Source: Paenibacillus turicensis
GTDB lineage: Bacteria > Bacillota > Bacilli > Paenibacillales > Paenibacillaceae
NCBI RefSeq assembly: GCF_017873435.1
Contig: NZ_JAGGKG010000004.1
Span: forward strand, 124,001 to 188,000
Direction of reading: 5' to 3'
DNA: 64,000 nucleotides
This document shows positions 9,322 to 18,474 of this stretch, piece by piece. A program made the translations under genes and the position numbers. The stretch's first letter is position 1, and each line of letters opens with the position of its first letter. The notes beneath the pieces are model-generated. The model was not told the DNA's origin, did no database searches, and saw only the letters and a program-made list of their open reading frames with translations.

Positions 9322-10635
9322 TTACAGCTTCAGCTCTGTTGGTTTCGATTGTGCCATTTGCTCACAAAATTGCTGAGGTGTAATATCACCCGCTAATAGC
9401 TGTGCAATTAAGTTTTTATGTGCTTCGGCGGATTCGGCTGGAAGAATGTTATCCCACCACCCGATAAAGGAGGTTGCCGTTTTCATAATTTCAGCACTTG
9501 ATAAATCAAGAGAAGATAAGCTCGACGTATCTAATCCATCTGTTTTCCAGCTTGGAAGACCTGCACCTGCTAAGAAGCCTTGTGTCCCTAGCTGTTCGCT
9601 TAAATATTTCAAAAATTCAACCGCTTCTTTTGGATGTTTTGTTTTACTACTAATAAAGAATCCATCTACTGCGCCACCAAATATTTCTGTCGCTGTACCT
9701 TTGCCATCCTCCATTACAGGAAAAGGAATAACCTTGACGTTCCCTTTAGAAGCAGAGGCAGGGTCTTCAATTCCAGCATTTACCCAGTTCGCTTGGAACA
9801 TCATAGCTCCATTGCCCGCATTAAATGCACCTAACATTTCATCATAGCTCATACTAAACATACTCGTGTTAAATGCACCTGCCTTCGCAAGCTCCTGCAT
9901 TTTTGTTGCTGCCGCCACGAAATCAGGTGAATTCCATTTAGACGGATCTTTGAACGCTTCGATGACTGCGGCATTTCCGGCTTGGCGCATCGCAATAATG
10001 TCATACCAATACATACCAGGCCAACGATCCTTTTCCCCTAGCAATGCAGGTGTAATTCCGGCTGCCTTGAGTTTCTCTACTGCATCTAGCAATTCAGTAT
10101 AGGTGGTTGGAATTTTAGCGCCTGCCTTTTCAAATAGCGCTGTATTTACATATAAATTTGCAATATGCGTGTAGACAGGTAATGTATATATTTTTCCGTC
10201 TGTTTCAATCGCTTCGGCCATACCCGCACCCATTTTGCTCTTAATGTCATCATCTAAATAGCTTGTAATTTCCAAAACATTTTTGGATTCAATGTACGGC
10301 TGCATAAAGCTACCGCCACCCATGCCATAAAATAAATCAGGTGCTTCCCCTGCGGCAATCGACGTTTTGATCTTTGTTTTATATTGCTCTCCAGTCGTTC
10401 CTACACGTTCCACTTGAATATCAGGGTGGTCTTTGTTCCATTGAGCAACGATCTCAGGCAATAATTTAGCTGAAGGATCTGTGTTACCAACGGATTGATC
10501 CCATAGAGTTAAGCTTATCTTACCGCCACTATCTCCTTTTTTATCGCCCGAGGAGTTTGATGAACATGCCGCTAGACTACCGACTAAACCCACAGCTAAA
10601 ACTACAGTTAACGTCTTTTTTAATAGCGCTTTCAT
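9322..10635 (-). CDS. Sugar-binding lipoprotein of the ABC importer (CUT1)
   Basis: A 437-residue extracellular solute-binding protein. It has a lipoprotein signal with lipobox LAAC and modified C24, then a Ser/Gly/Lys linker and the family 1 fold starting ISLTLWDQSVGN. Typical motifs include AGEAPDLFYGMGGG, KIYTLPVYTHIANLYVN and FFISSKTKHPKEAVEFLKYL. It captures oligosaccharides and hands them to the two downstream permeases. RBS GGAGG lies 10 nt before the ATG. It is the first gene of the transport operon and lies 111 bp after the YesN-like regulator gene. Confidence 0.93.
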   Translation of the reverse strand: MKALLKKTLTVVLAVGLVGSLAACSSNSSGDKKGDSGGKISLTLWDQSVGNTDPSAKLLPEIVAQWNKDHPDIQVERVGTTGEQYKTKIKTSIAAGEAPDLFYGMGGGSFMQPYIESKNVLEITSYLDDDIKSKMGAGMAEAIETDGKIYTLPVYTHIANLYVNTALFEKAGAKIPTTYTELLDAVEKLKAAGITPALLGEKDRWPGMYWYDIIAMRQAGNAAVIEAFKDPSKWNSPDFVAAATKMQELAKAGAFNTSMFSMSYDEMLGAFNAGNGAMMFQANWVNAGIEDPASASKGNVKVIPFPVMEDGKGTATEIFGGAVDGFFISSKTKHPKEAVEFLKYLSEQLGTQGFLAGAGLPSWKTDGLDTSSLSSLDLSSAEIMKTATSFIGWWDNILPAESAEAHKNLIAQLLAGDITPQQFCEQMAQSKPTELKL

Positions 10636-10746
10636 TTCTATATAACCTCCCTATTAAATTTGTTAGCTCTATTGCTTATTGTAGGGAAGAGGGAACAGCA
10701 TCTCCATGCAAAATACGAACATCAACTTTTAAAATTCAAACAACCT

Positions 10747-11829
10747 TTATTTAAAATTACGCACACTGCGATACTCATTCATCGATCTGCCTATGCTTTT
10801 CTTGAACAAAACGCTAAAATAGTGTGGGTCTGGAATGCCTACCTGCTCCCCAATCTCATATCCCTTTAAGTCGGTTTGCTTTAGCAATAATTCCGCTTTT
10901 TTCATACGAATTTGCGTTAAATATTCTACAAAGGTTTGTCCTGTCTCCTTTTTCATCAGTCGTCCCAGATGACCTGGTGAAACATAAAAGTGTGCCGCAG
11001 TACTCGCCAACCCTAAATTAGCATCACTCAAATGTGCCTCTAAATAAGTCTTCACCTGATGGATCAAATTATTTTCCTGTGGCTGGAGTTTATCACAAAT
11101 CGCAGCTGCAACCTCTCTCACATACGCTTGTAAGGCTTTCAGCAGTTCTGCTAACTGATTAGCACTTAAAATCGATCCAATCATTTGCCTATCAAATGCA
11201 ACCTCACTTTGAAGCTGTTGTTCAATCGCTGCACGTTGGCATTCCATAATGATATCAATCGCTACCATTCGGAATTGAGCTACACTTAAAATGGCGTTAT
11301 CAAAAATACAATGTAATTGCTTTGTTGCTTGCTCCGAATCGCCCATTGAGATATGAAATTGAAGCTGCTCTAATACTTTAGGATCTGACTGATAGGAGGT
11401 GTCCATCACTTCCTGCAACTGCTTTAATTTGTGCTGATCTAAACGCTCCTTCTCTATTTTTTGACGTAATTTAGAAGTAACTTGAAGCAACTCATCAGGG
11501 CGAATTGGCTTTAAAATAAATTCAAACACCCCAATTTTGATACTTCTTCTTGCATACTCGAACTCATCATGCCCTGTAACAACAACGATCTTAATATGAG
11601 GATATTTGGCAAGTACTTGCTCACTAAATTCAATGCCATCCACCTTCGGCATATAAATATCAGTAAAAATAATGTCAGGCTGAAGCTGCTCCACAACCCC
11701 CATACCTTCCTCAGCGTTAGCTGCCTCACCAACAATTTCCATGCCTTGAGCTTCCCAATCAATCCGCATCCGTAGCAGGTTACGAATTAAATGCTCATCA
11801 TCAACAATTAAAACTTTTAATTTTCCCAT
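10747..11829 (-). CDS. YesN-type response regulator (REC + AraC HTH)
   Basis: A 360-residue DNA-binding regulator. The N-terminal receiver (about 1-120) has VDDEH, the phospho-Asp in DIIFTDIYMPKVDG, and a C-terminal Lys in LKPIRPDEL. A linker of about 130 residues leads to two AraC-type helix-turn-helix motifs (about 260-355; LASTAAHFYVSPGHLGRLMK and IGEQVGIPDPHYFSVLFKK). It overlaps the 3' end of the partner kinase gene by 13 bp, so the pair is translationally coupled. It probably activates the ABC operon just downstream, and perhaps the xylanase genes, when the kinase senses sugar. Confidence 0.92.
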   Translation of the reverse strand: MGKLKVLIVDDEHLIRNLLRMRIDWEAQGMEIVGEAANAEEGMGVVEQLQPDIIFTDIYMPKVDGIEFSEQVLAKYPHIKIVVVTGHDEFEYARRSIKIGVFEFILKPIRPDELLQVTSKLRQKIEKERLDQHKLKQLQEVMDTSYQSDPKVLEQLQFHISMGDSEQATKQLHCIFDNAILSVAQFRMVAIDIIMECQRAAIEQQLQSEVAFDRQMIGSILSANQLAELLKALQAYVREVAAAICDKLQPQENNLIHQVKTYLEAHLSDANLGLASTAAHFYVSPGHLGRLMKKETGQTFVEYLTQIRMKKAELLLKQTDLKGYEIGEQVGIPDPHYFSVLFKKSIGRSMNEYRSVRNFK

Positions 11830-13670
11830 GACATATCTACTCCATTCGGAATCACTATCGTAATGGTTGTGCCTTGGTTATGTTCACTATCTATTAAAAA
11901 CTGACCTTCATCCTTATAAAAAATACGCAAACGCTCCATCGTTCCCCATAAGCCAAAGCTTTGAATTTGTCCTTTTCGTTCTGTATTTAAAATTTGTGTA
12001 ATTTCAGGCTTTGACATGCCAATTCCATCATCACTAATACTTAACAGTACACCTTCTTGCGGCCCATTCTGCTTTCCATCCATCGGCATCACTGTAATTC
12101 TAATTTTCCCTTTTCCTCCTTTAGGCCGAATTCCATGATAAATACTATTTTCCACTAAAGGCTGTAGGACAAGCTTAGGAATCAATACAGAGTTACAACG
12201 CGCATCAATATCAAATTCCACCTCAAATACATCTCGATAGCGCACCTGTTGAATAATTAAATAATTGCGTACCATTTCTATTTCTTCGCCAATTGTAATG
12301 ACCTCGCGTCCTTTACTAACACTCAGGCGATAATAGCTACCAAGAGCGTCAAGCAGTTCAACGACTTGATCATTCAAGCCTGACAACGCTAATGAGGTAA
12401 TCGAATCTAATGTGTTATATAAAAAGTGGGGCTTAATTTGCGCCTGTAGTGCACCTAGCTCTGCCCTTCGAATCGTATTTTGTTCCTCGATCATTTCGGC
12501 AACCATCTGATCAATTTGCTGAATCATATCGTTATAGCCGATAAAAAGCTGTTCAAATTCATAGCTACTTAACTCAACATTTACTTTTCTCAAATTACCA
12601 CTTGGTGCTTTATTCATCGCTCTTAATAGCTTATGAATCGGCTTAATAATGCTGTTGGAAATAATAAAGGAGCTTACGAAAAACACGGTTCCATTCACAA
12701 TTAATAAAAGAAACATGACTAACACCAGCATTTTATTTCTCGTATCAACAAAATCATAAGGATTTAAGCTAATAAACTTCCAATGATTATTCTCATCAAC
12801 TAAAAAAGAGGCGGTGTATTGCTGTGTTTCCGTATTTAGCGAAAAAAAACCAGAGTCACTTTGCTGGAGTTCTGCTTCTAAACGTTTTTTATTTTCTGCA
12901 AGCACATCCTCAATCGGAGTGTGAATTTGCTTATCATTTGAAGCATTTGCCACAATAAGCTCATTATTTTCATCTAAGATGGCCACCTGAAAGGAATCTT
13001 CGCCAAGTAAATTGGCATAAGCTTGGGCGAACGACTCTACTTTAATGTTTATGACAAGTACCCCTAATTGTGAAGTGTTATCTAAATCACGAATTAAGCG
13101 AATAAAGGAGACAAACTTATGATTGTCGTCTCTCCCGTTTAATTGCAAAAAATATTTCCCTTCATTTGCAATCGCACGTTTATACCATGATGTTTCCTCT
13201 ACATCCGCATTCACAAAGGTCGGTAATTGCTGTGTCCCCACAGAGAGGCGATGTCCACCGTTATCAAACACATACACGGAGTCGATAATTGGAACCGCTT
13301 GCATTAGATTATAAATATAAGAGCTAACCTGACCTTGTGCCTGCAAATTACTATAAATATCACCTTGCCTTAACAAGCCTTGTAAATTGAAATCGGAAAA
13401 AATCATCTTGGAGTAATTGTTCACATTTTCAATCATTAGATTGATATTGGTCTGAATCGAGGTAATCGTTTGCAACGACGTCTCATTAATTTTCCTTTGA
13501 GCTGAATTTGTAGAAACCTTGTCTAACACGATATAGCTAACAACAACAGTAAATAAAATAATTAGAAAATAGGCAAATGGGATTTTAAAAGACAACTTTT
13601 TGAATTTGCTGCCCATCCACAGTTTAGCCCCTTTTAAGCTACGCACGCTTTGCTTTTCATACGTTACCAC
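11817..13670 (-). CDS. YesM-type sensor histidine kinase
   Basis: A 617-residue membrane kinase of the LytS/YesM class. Membrane segments at about residues 29-50 and 315-338 bracket an extracytoplasmic dCache-like sensor. HAMP follows, then the His_kinase box with the phospho-His in KPHFLYNTLDSITSL and an HATPase domain (VLQPLVENSIYHG, ISDDGIGM, GLWGTMERL). The start is GTG, 5 nt after GGAGA; no upstream ATG is in frame. With the YesN-like partner it should sense extracellular sugars or the loaded binding protein. The promoter is presumably in 13671-13807, upstream of repeat R1b. Confidence 0.92.
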   Translation of the reverse strand: MVTYEKQSVRSLKGAKLWMGSKFKKLSFKIPFAYFLIILFTVVVSYIVLDKVSTNSAQRKINETSLQTITSIQTNINLMIENVNNYSKMIFSDFNLQGLLRQGDIYSNLQAQGQVSSYIYNLMQAVPIIDSVYVFDNGGHRLSVGTQQLPTFVNADVEETSWYKRAIANEGKYFLQLNGRDDNHKFVSFIRLIRDLDNTSQLGVLVINIKVESFAQAYANLLGEDSFQVAILDENNELIVANASNDKQIHTPIEDVLAENKKRLEAELQQSDSGFFSLNTETQQYTASFLVDENNHWKFISLNPYDFVDTRNKMLVLVMFLLLIVNGTVFFVSSFIISNSIIKPIHKLLRAMNKAPSGNLRKVNVELSSYEFEQLFIGYNDMIQQIDQMVAEMIEEQNTIRRAELGALQAQIKPHFLYNTLDSITSLALSGLNDQVVELLDALGSYYRLSVSKGREVITIGEEIEMVRNYLIIQQVRYRDVFEVEFDIDARCNSVLIPKLVLQPLVENSIYHGIRPKGGKGKIRITVMPMDGKQNGPQEGVLLSISDDGIGMSKPEITQILNTERKGQIQSFGLWGTMERLRIFYKDEGQFLIDSEHNQGTTITIVIPNGVDMSWEN

Positions 13671-13807
13671 CTAATCTCCTCACCCTCTTATTGCTTTGGT
13701 ATACGCTACTTTTTTCGTTTCCCTTTTATTTACTTTTCCTGTTTACGTTTATACAACCTTTATTTCATTTTAACAAGCTATGGTGATATAAATTTTGCCT
13801 CTAACTA

Positions 13808-13996
13808 AAAATTAGTAGTTGTCAACAATGGAGAGGGTAGGCTCGAAACAGAGAGTTCTTCCGATCGTTGTTAAAACCAGATTTCATCGTTATTGATCAT
13901 TTAATTGTGGAAATCCGGTTTTAAGAGACGAACGTTCCACTTCTCCAGAATCTCTCTGTCCCTTCGCTAGCTTGGGGGGGTGAAAACCACTAATTT
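13808..13996. repeat. Dispersed long-hairpin repeat, family R1, copy b (MITE-like)
   Basis: A 189-bp near-palindrome, related to copy a (6229-6402) in inverted orientation. The ends AAATTAGTAGTTGTCA and TGAAAACCACTAATTT are near-inverted copies. Inner arms CGAAACAGAGAG and CTCTCTGTCCCTTCG, and GTTAAAACCAGATTTC and GAAATCCGGTTTTAA, also pair. It occupies much of the gap between the divergent kinase and merR genes. Confidence 0.75.
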
Positions 13997-14043
13997 AAAA
14001 TAAAGAGTCAAAATTTTAGGTTGGAATTTTTTTAGGAAAGGGG

Positions 14044-14074
14044 TTGAAGTTGACGCGATGATAGCTGATACAAT
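14044..14074 (+). promoter_or_regulatory. Candidate MerR-type promoter with 19-bp spacer
   Basis: TTGAAG (14044-14049) and TACAAT (14069-14074) are 19 bp apart, the over-long spacing typical of promoters that MerR proteins remodel. It lies 40 bp before the merR-family gene, suggesting autoregulation. Confidence 0.4.
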
Positions 14075-14114
14075 AAAGTTATAAATTTCACTTACTAAAT
14101 CTGGAGGTATATAA

Positions 14115-15059
14115 ATGGCTGAGCTACTACCCATTAATCAAGTATCTTCCCTCACATCAATTACGAGTCGAACTTTACGCCATTGGGAAAATGCTGGACT
14201 GTTTGAAGCGACACGTGACCCCCAATCTGGCTGGAGACTATATGACGGCAACGCATTGCAATGCATCCGAATTACAGACTTATTAAGACGACTAGATGTT
14301 CCTATTAAAGATATTAAGGAGGTGATCACTAACAAAACGACCTATGCTTTAAAGGAAGTTTTAGGCAAGCAGCTAGGAAAATTAGACACCATGAATGCTG
14401 ATTTAGAGATTCGCAAGCAATCTATCACAGCACTAATAGAAATGCTAGAAGAAGGAACCGTGCTTACACTAGATTCAATTGAAGACATTTTGCTTCCAAC
14501 TGCATTAGAACGAACAAAACATACTCTTACTAAAGTTCAAGCTCTTACTAAAATTCAAGGAGGATTAAAAATGGAAAATATGAAATCTAAATATGGTGAG
14601 GTACAGTTCGTTAACCTGCCACCGATGAGAACAGCAGCTTATTCCTATGTAGGGGTTGAACCCGAAGATAAGGCGTCTGCGCCGGTCCTTGCATGGATTA
14701 AGGAGAAAAACTTAGAAGGCACGATGCGTTTGTTTGGCTTCAATACAGAGCCGTACCCAACAGAAAATAGTCCTGAGTATGGATTTGGATATTGTGCATC
14801 GATACCAGAAGGCATTGAAATTCCAGCTCCGTTATATGAAATGAGATTACCTGGTGGGACTTACGTCGTCATTAGCGAATATGAAGGAGATCCTAGCTAC
14901 GGCTGGAAAAAGGCACAAGCACTATTACAAGATAATAAATTTGAATGGGAATATGATACCAGCAGACACCCTGGTTTAGAGGAGCATATCGCGCGTGGGG
15001 ATGGTAAAGATGCTTATTATATCCCGATTTTAATTCCAGTAAAAAAAAGAAACTCCTAA
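14115..15059 (+). CDS. MerR-family regulator with C-terminal effector-binding domain
   Basis: A 314-residue regulator. The N-terminal MerR winged helix (about 6-75; INQVSSLTSITSRTLRHWEN, then the wing) is followed by a dimerisation coiled coil (about 80-130). A C-terminal GyrI/BmrR-like small-molecule domain (about 150-312) contains PPMRTAAYSYVGVEPEDKA and LPGGTYVVISEYEGD. Such proteins often sense drugs. It stands alone on the plus strand, RBS CTGGAGG, convergent with the efflux operon downstream. The drug link is inference. The last codons double as the terminator of that convergent operon. Confidence 0.88.
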   Translation: MAELLPINQVSSLTSITSRTLRHWENAGLFEATRDPQSGWRLYDGNALQCIRITDLLRRLDVPIKDIKEVITNKTTYALKEVLGKQLGKLDTMNADLEIRKQSITALIEMLEEGTVLTLDSIEDILLPTALERTKHTLTKVQALTKIQGGLKMENMKSKYGEVQFVNLPPMRTAAYSYVGVEPEDKASAPVLAWIKEKNLEGTMRLFGFNTEPYPTENSPEYGFGYCASIPEGIEIPAPLYEMRLPGGTYVVISEYEGDPSYGWKKAQALLQDNKFEWEYDTSRHPGLEEHIARGDGKDAYYIPILIPVKKRNS

Positions 15060-15068
15060 TTGGAGTTT
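15040..15068 (-). terminator. Terminator of the efflux operon, inside the merR 3' end
   Basis: On the minus strand AAACTCC-aatta-GGAGTTT is followed by CTTTTTTTTACT. It overlaps the last codons of the plus-strand merR gene (KKRNS and stop) and ends the minus-strand efflux operon. Confidence 0.75.
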
Positions 15069-15123
15069 AAGAGAGCATGAAGATCAATCGACTTCTTTCA
15101 CAGACTTCTCTTCCTGCTCTTTT

Positions 15124-16200
15124 TTATTGTAAGACTACAATATCGCCAGGCTTTAATCCACTAATAATCTCCGTTTTATCCCCTGACTCGATTCCCGTCT
15201 TAACTATGCGTTGCTCTGACTGCCCATTTCCTTTATCAAGGAGTACATACGGCTCTTCTTGGTCGCGCATAACTGCAAGACTAGAGACGACAATGACATC
15301 CTCCTTACGCAACGTTTCTATGTTTCCTTCTAGGCTAACGCCTCCAAACAGCTTAGGATCCGGCTTGAGATCGATCACGATATCAAATTGGGAGGCTTGC
15401 TTCAAATCCACATCCGACGACTTACGTGCAAACTTAGAAATTTTGCTTACCTTACCTGTGAACATAAGCTCCTTTTGTGCGGACATCTGAACCTGCGCAG
15501 GCATACCTACCTTCAGCTTAAACATTTCTTCTTCACCAACAATAGCAAGAAACTGGATTTTTGATGTATTAGTAACACTTCCGATCAGTTGCCCTTCATT
15601 TACCATACGTGTCTTATTATCAATGTCAGTTAATTGAAACACACCTGCACTAGGGGCACGCATAACCGCTTTATTAAGTGTCTCTTTTTTTCGTTGTAGC
15701 TCCTCTTGCTTCAGCAAAATCGCCTGCTGGTTAAGTTCATTCGTAAGACGTTTCCCTTCACGATCGGCAAATGCCTTTTTACGCTCCTCTTCACTACTAC
15801 CAAGTGCTTCACTGTCACTATTTTGATTCAAACTCACCTTAGTTAACTCATAATCTATTTTTGATTTCTTAATTTCACTTTCTAATTGCTTTAATTCGCT
15901 TTGCAGTGTCGTCGTGTCCAGCGTAAATAATACGTCCCCTTTGTTCACCTGCTGACCGTTTTTCACATGCCATTTCTTAATGTTGCCTGAATAAGGCGCG
16001 ACAATATCACTTAATTCCGTATATACCGATTTGCCTTTAACCTGTACACTTTGCGTCATCGTTTCCTTCGTTACCTCAAATGTTATCGGTGCATCAGCCT
16101 CTACTAGTGGCTCAGACGCAGGCTTCAGCTTTCCATACCCCCAATAACCTACACCCGCAACCAGAACACCAGCGATCACAATTTTAATCCACTTTTTCAT
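15124..16200 (-). CDS. Membrane-fusion / HlyD-family efflux adaptor
   Basis: A 358-residue adaptor with one N-terminal membrane segment (about 5-22), then a barrel-sandwich lipoyl-like domain (YSGNIKKWHVKNGQQVNKGD). A coiled-coil hairpin (about 110-185) and a returning lipoyl half with a beta-barrel follow, ending ISGLKPGDIVVLQ. It is the extracytoplasmic partner of the FtsX permease and ATPase encoded just upstream in the same operon, the MacA-like member of a MacAB-type system in a Gram-positive. The gap to the permease gene is 28 bp. Likely role: export of an antimicrobial peptide or lipid, or envelope maintenance. Substrate unknown. Confidence 0.88.
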   Translation of the reverse strand: MKKWIKIVIAGVLVAGVGYWGYGKLKPASEPLVEADAPITFEVTKETMTQSVQVKGKSVYTELSDIVAPYSGNIKKWHVKNGQQVNKGDVLFTLDTTTLQSELKQLESEIKKSKIDYELTKVSLNQNSDSEALGSSEEERKKAFADREGKRLTNELNQQAILLKQEELQRKKETLNKAVMRAPSAGVFQLTDIDNKTRMVNEGQLIGSVTNTSKIQFLAIVGEEEMFKLKVGMPAQVQMSAQKELMFTGKVSKISKFARKSSDVDLKQASQFDIVIDLKPDPKLFGGVSLEGNIETLRKEDVIVVSSLAVMRDQEEPYVLLDKGNGQSEQRIVKTGIESGDKTEIISGLKPGDIVVLQ

Positions 16201-16228
16201 TGCTGTAGTTTCCCTTTCCGATAAAAAA

Positions 16229-17587
16229 TTAATTTGATTTGATTACACTTAAAGCATTCGTGCGAGAGGCGCTGATCGCGGGGTATATCCCTGAAGCAAT
16301 CCCTACCAATACAGCAAACACAATGCCCAATGGGAGTACTGAAAACTGGATAATGATAGTCATTGGACCATTTTGCTGATCCGCCATTTGACTCGCTAGG
16401 AGCGTATTTACACCCCCAATGGAGGCAAACGCAATCACTACGCCAACCACACCCCCAAATAGTCCTAACAGCGCAGCTTCCGTAATAAACATATTGCGAA
16501 TTTGCCATAAATTTGCGCCAAGCACCTTCATCACACCAATCTGCTTACGCCGCTGATGCGTTGACATAATCATTGCCACAATAATTGACAGGGAAGCAAG
16601 TAGCATAATAAAACCTCCGATTCCAAATGCAGCCTTTTGATACATCGCTAGTTGACCTTTCATCGCTTCCTCTTGGAACAAATTCGTTTGTGTATTTAAG
16701 GTTAACTTTTTAATTTGTGCCTCTACCTGTGCAACATAACGCTTATCCGACACCTTGATCATGGCTGAATTATAGCGATTTGCAGCTTTACTATCTTGTT
16801 GCAGGCCTAATTCATATTGAAGTGCAAGCGCAGTTTCAATCGGTACATATATTTTTTTATCATATTGAGCATTTTCATCACTCATCGTCGAGGGTTTGGC
16901 TAACTCACCCGTTACACGCAAAGAACCACTTAACTTTCCTTTGCCTGGATTGGAGAAATCCTCGTTACGAAACTGAATTCGTTGTGATAACAGATTATCT
17001 TGCTGTGAGTTCATTTCAGTAAACTTTTGCAAGATTTCATTGTTATATGGATCACTATTTAATTGCTCCATCATTTTCATAACTTCCTTCTGATTAATCA
17101 ATCCGAACGTCGATCCATAGTTAGCAACAGCTGTCCTTCCATTACCAGAGCCACTTCCTTGCGTATATTTATTCCCGAACCCTTGTAACGTTTCTAGCTC
17201 TGTTCCAATCACCTCAACATAACCGCTACGCCCATCTGCCAATACCATCTCCAATTGATCAAGTCTAAGCTGGGGAGACACTGCAGCTACATGAGGAAGT
17301 CTACGAATGATTTTAATTTTTTCGGCTGTTAAAGCGCCACGATCAAACTTCGAGCTCTGACTTTTATTGCCTGAACGTATCCCTTCATTTGGCGCGACCG
17401 TAATTTCATCCATTTTATAATTATCATTTAACGTTTTTTCACTATAGGTTTGTACAGATTGTCCGACACTTAAAGCAATGATCATGGCTGCTGAACCAAT
17501 CGATAACCCAAGTAGACACAATAAGGTCACTATTTTTCTACGAATAATTTGACCCCAAGCCATACGTAATACATCCCAAATTCTCAC
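16229..17587 (-). CDS. ABC transporter permease, MacB/FtsX type
   Basis: About 452 residues: an N-terminal membrane segment (about 18-40), a large extracytoplasmic MacB-like core domain (about 45-325), and three C-terminal spans (about 335-360, 385-410, 420-445) with the FtsX motif MSTHQRRKQIGVMKVLGAN. The frame opens with ATG at 17593, but GTG at 17587 is 7 nt after AAGGAG and gives the usual MRIWDVLRMAW opening, so I prefer it. Middle gene of the ATPase-permease-adaptor operon. Confidence 0.9.
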   Translation of the reverse strand: MRIWDVLRMAWGQIIRRKIVTLLCLLGLSIGSAAMIIALSVGQSVQTYSEKTLNDNYKMDEITVAPNEGIRSGNKSQSSKFDRGALTAEKIKIIRRLPHVAAVSPQLRLDQLEMVLADGRSGYVEVIGTELETLQGFGNKYTQGSGSGNGRTAVANYGSTFGLINQKEVMKMMEQLNSDPYNNEILQKFTEMNSQQDNLLSQRIQFRNEDFSNPGKGKLSGSLRVTGELAKPSTMSDENAQYDKKIYVPIETALALQYELGLQQDSKAANRYNSAMIKVSDKRYVAQVEAQIKKLTLNTQTNLFQEEAMKGQLAMYQKAAFGIGGFIMLLASLSIIVAMIMSTHQRRKQIGVMKVLGANLWQIRNMFITEAALLGLFGGVVGVVIAFASIGGVNTLLASQMADQQNGPMTIIIQFSVLPLGIVFAVLVGIASGIYPAISASRTNALSVIKSN

Positions 17588-17610
17588 GATCATTCTCCTT
17601 CGCTACGCGC

Positions 17611-18291
17611 TTACTCCGAGGTCTCCTCCTCAAATAATCGTCCTTGCTGTAATCTAATAATTTTTTGCATCTGCGCTGCCACCTCAGACTCATGTGTAAC
17701 AATGACAAACGTAGTGCCCATCTTTGCATTTAATTGCTGTAGGATTGAAATGATTTCTTCCTCTGTCTCCGTATCTAAATTTCCCGTTGGTTCATCTGCA
17801 AAAATAACCGAAGGCTCCGTAATAAGCGAACGCGCGATACTGACCCGCTGCTGTTGTCCTCCAGATAACTGTGAAGGGAACATTTCCGATTTTTCCATCA
17901 GTCCAACCTGCTCCAGCAATTCTAGCGCTTTCCCTTTCCGTTTAGCAGGACTAATCCCCATAAATACAAGCGGTAACTCCACATTTTCACGAATCGTTAA
18001 ATTCGAAAGTAATTCATAAGCCTGAAAAATAAAGCCAATATGACTTCGCCGAAATTCAGCTAACTGATTTTCACCAAACTGGACGATATCTTGATCGGCG
18101 ATCCATATTTCTCCTTGATCTGGCTTCATCAAGCCTGCCATCAAATTAAGCAAGGTAGACTTCCCTGACCCAGAGCTGCCAAGCAAAGCTACCATTTGCC
18201 CCTTTTCAATCGTAATATTAATATTTTCAAGCACTGGCACGATCTCTTGTCCATTTTTAAAGGCATGATACAACTGTTTTACCCGAAGCAT
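17611..18291 (-). CDS. ABC transporter ATPase, LolD/MacB type
   Basis: A 226-residue ATPase with Walker A GSSGSGKST (37-45), Q-loop FIFQAYELL, signature LSGGQQQRVSIAR, Walker B VIFADEPTGNLD and an H-loop in VIVTHESE. It drives the FtsX-type permease gene 18 bp downstream. First gene of the efflux operon; it is separated by a terminator from the sensor genes upstream, which are on the same strand and probably control it. Confidence 0.93.
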   Translation of the reverse strand: MLRVKQLYHAFKNGQEIVPVLENINITIEKGQMVALLGSSGSGKSTLLNLMAGLMKPDQGEIWIADQDIVQFGENQLAEFRRSHIGFIFQAYELLSNLTIRENVELPLVFMGISPAKRKGKALELLEQVGLMEKSEMFPSQLSGGQQQRVSIARSLITEPSVIFADEPTGNLDTETEEEIISILQQLNAKMGTTFVIVTHESEVAAQMQKIIRLQQGRLFEEETSE

Positions 18292-18403
18292 GGCTAGATT
18301 TCTTCCTTTCTTGCTAGAGACATTACATCTGCTATGTACAGGTTTATTATAGTTTCAAAATGTTTCCGTCTTCCTCTAAGATGTATCCAACTTGTAACAT
18401 GTC

Positions 18404-18450
18404 AGCATAAAAAAACTTGCACAAAAGCAATAAAGCTTCCATGCAAGTCA
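18404..18450 (-). terminator. Terminator after the propeller-protein gene
   Basis: On the minus strand ACTTGC, a 22-nt loop, GCAAGT and then TTTTTTTATG. It separates the sensor operon from the efflux operon. Confidence 0.65.
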
Positions 18451-18474
18451 AGTTCTAATATTTAATTAATCCTA

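Noticed and set aside
16197..16508. Cys-rich frame of 103 codons
   Set aside because: It lies inside the FtsX permease gene in another frame and its residues show no family pattern.
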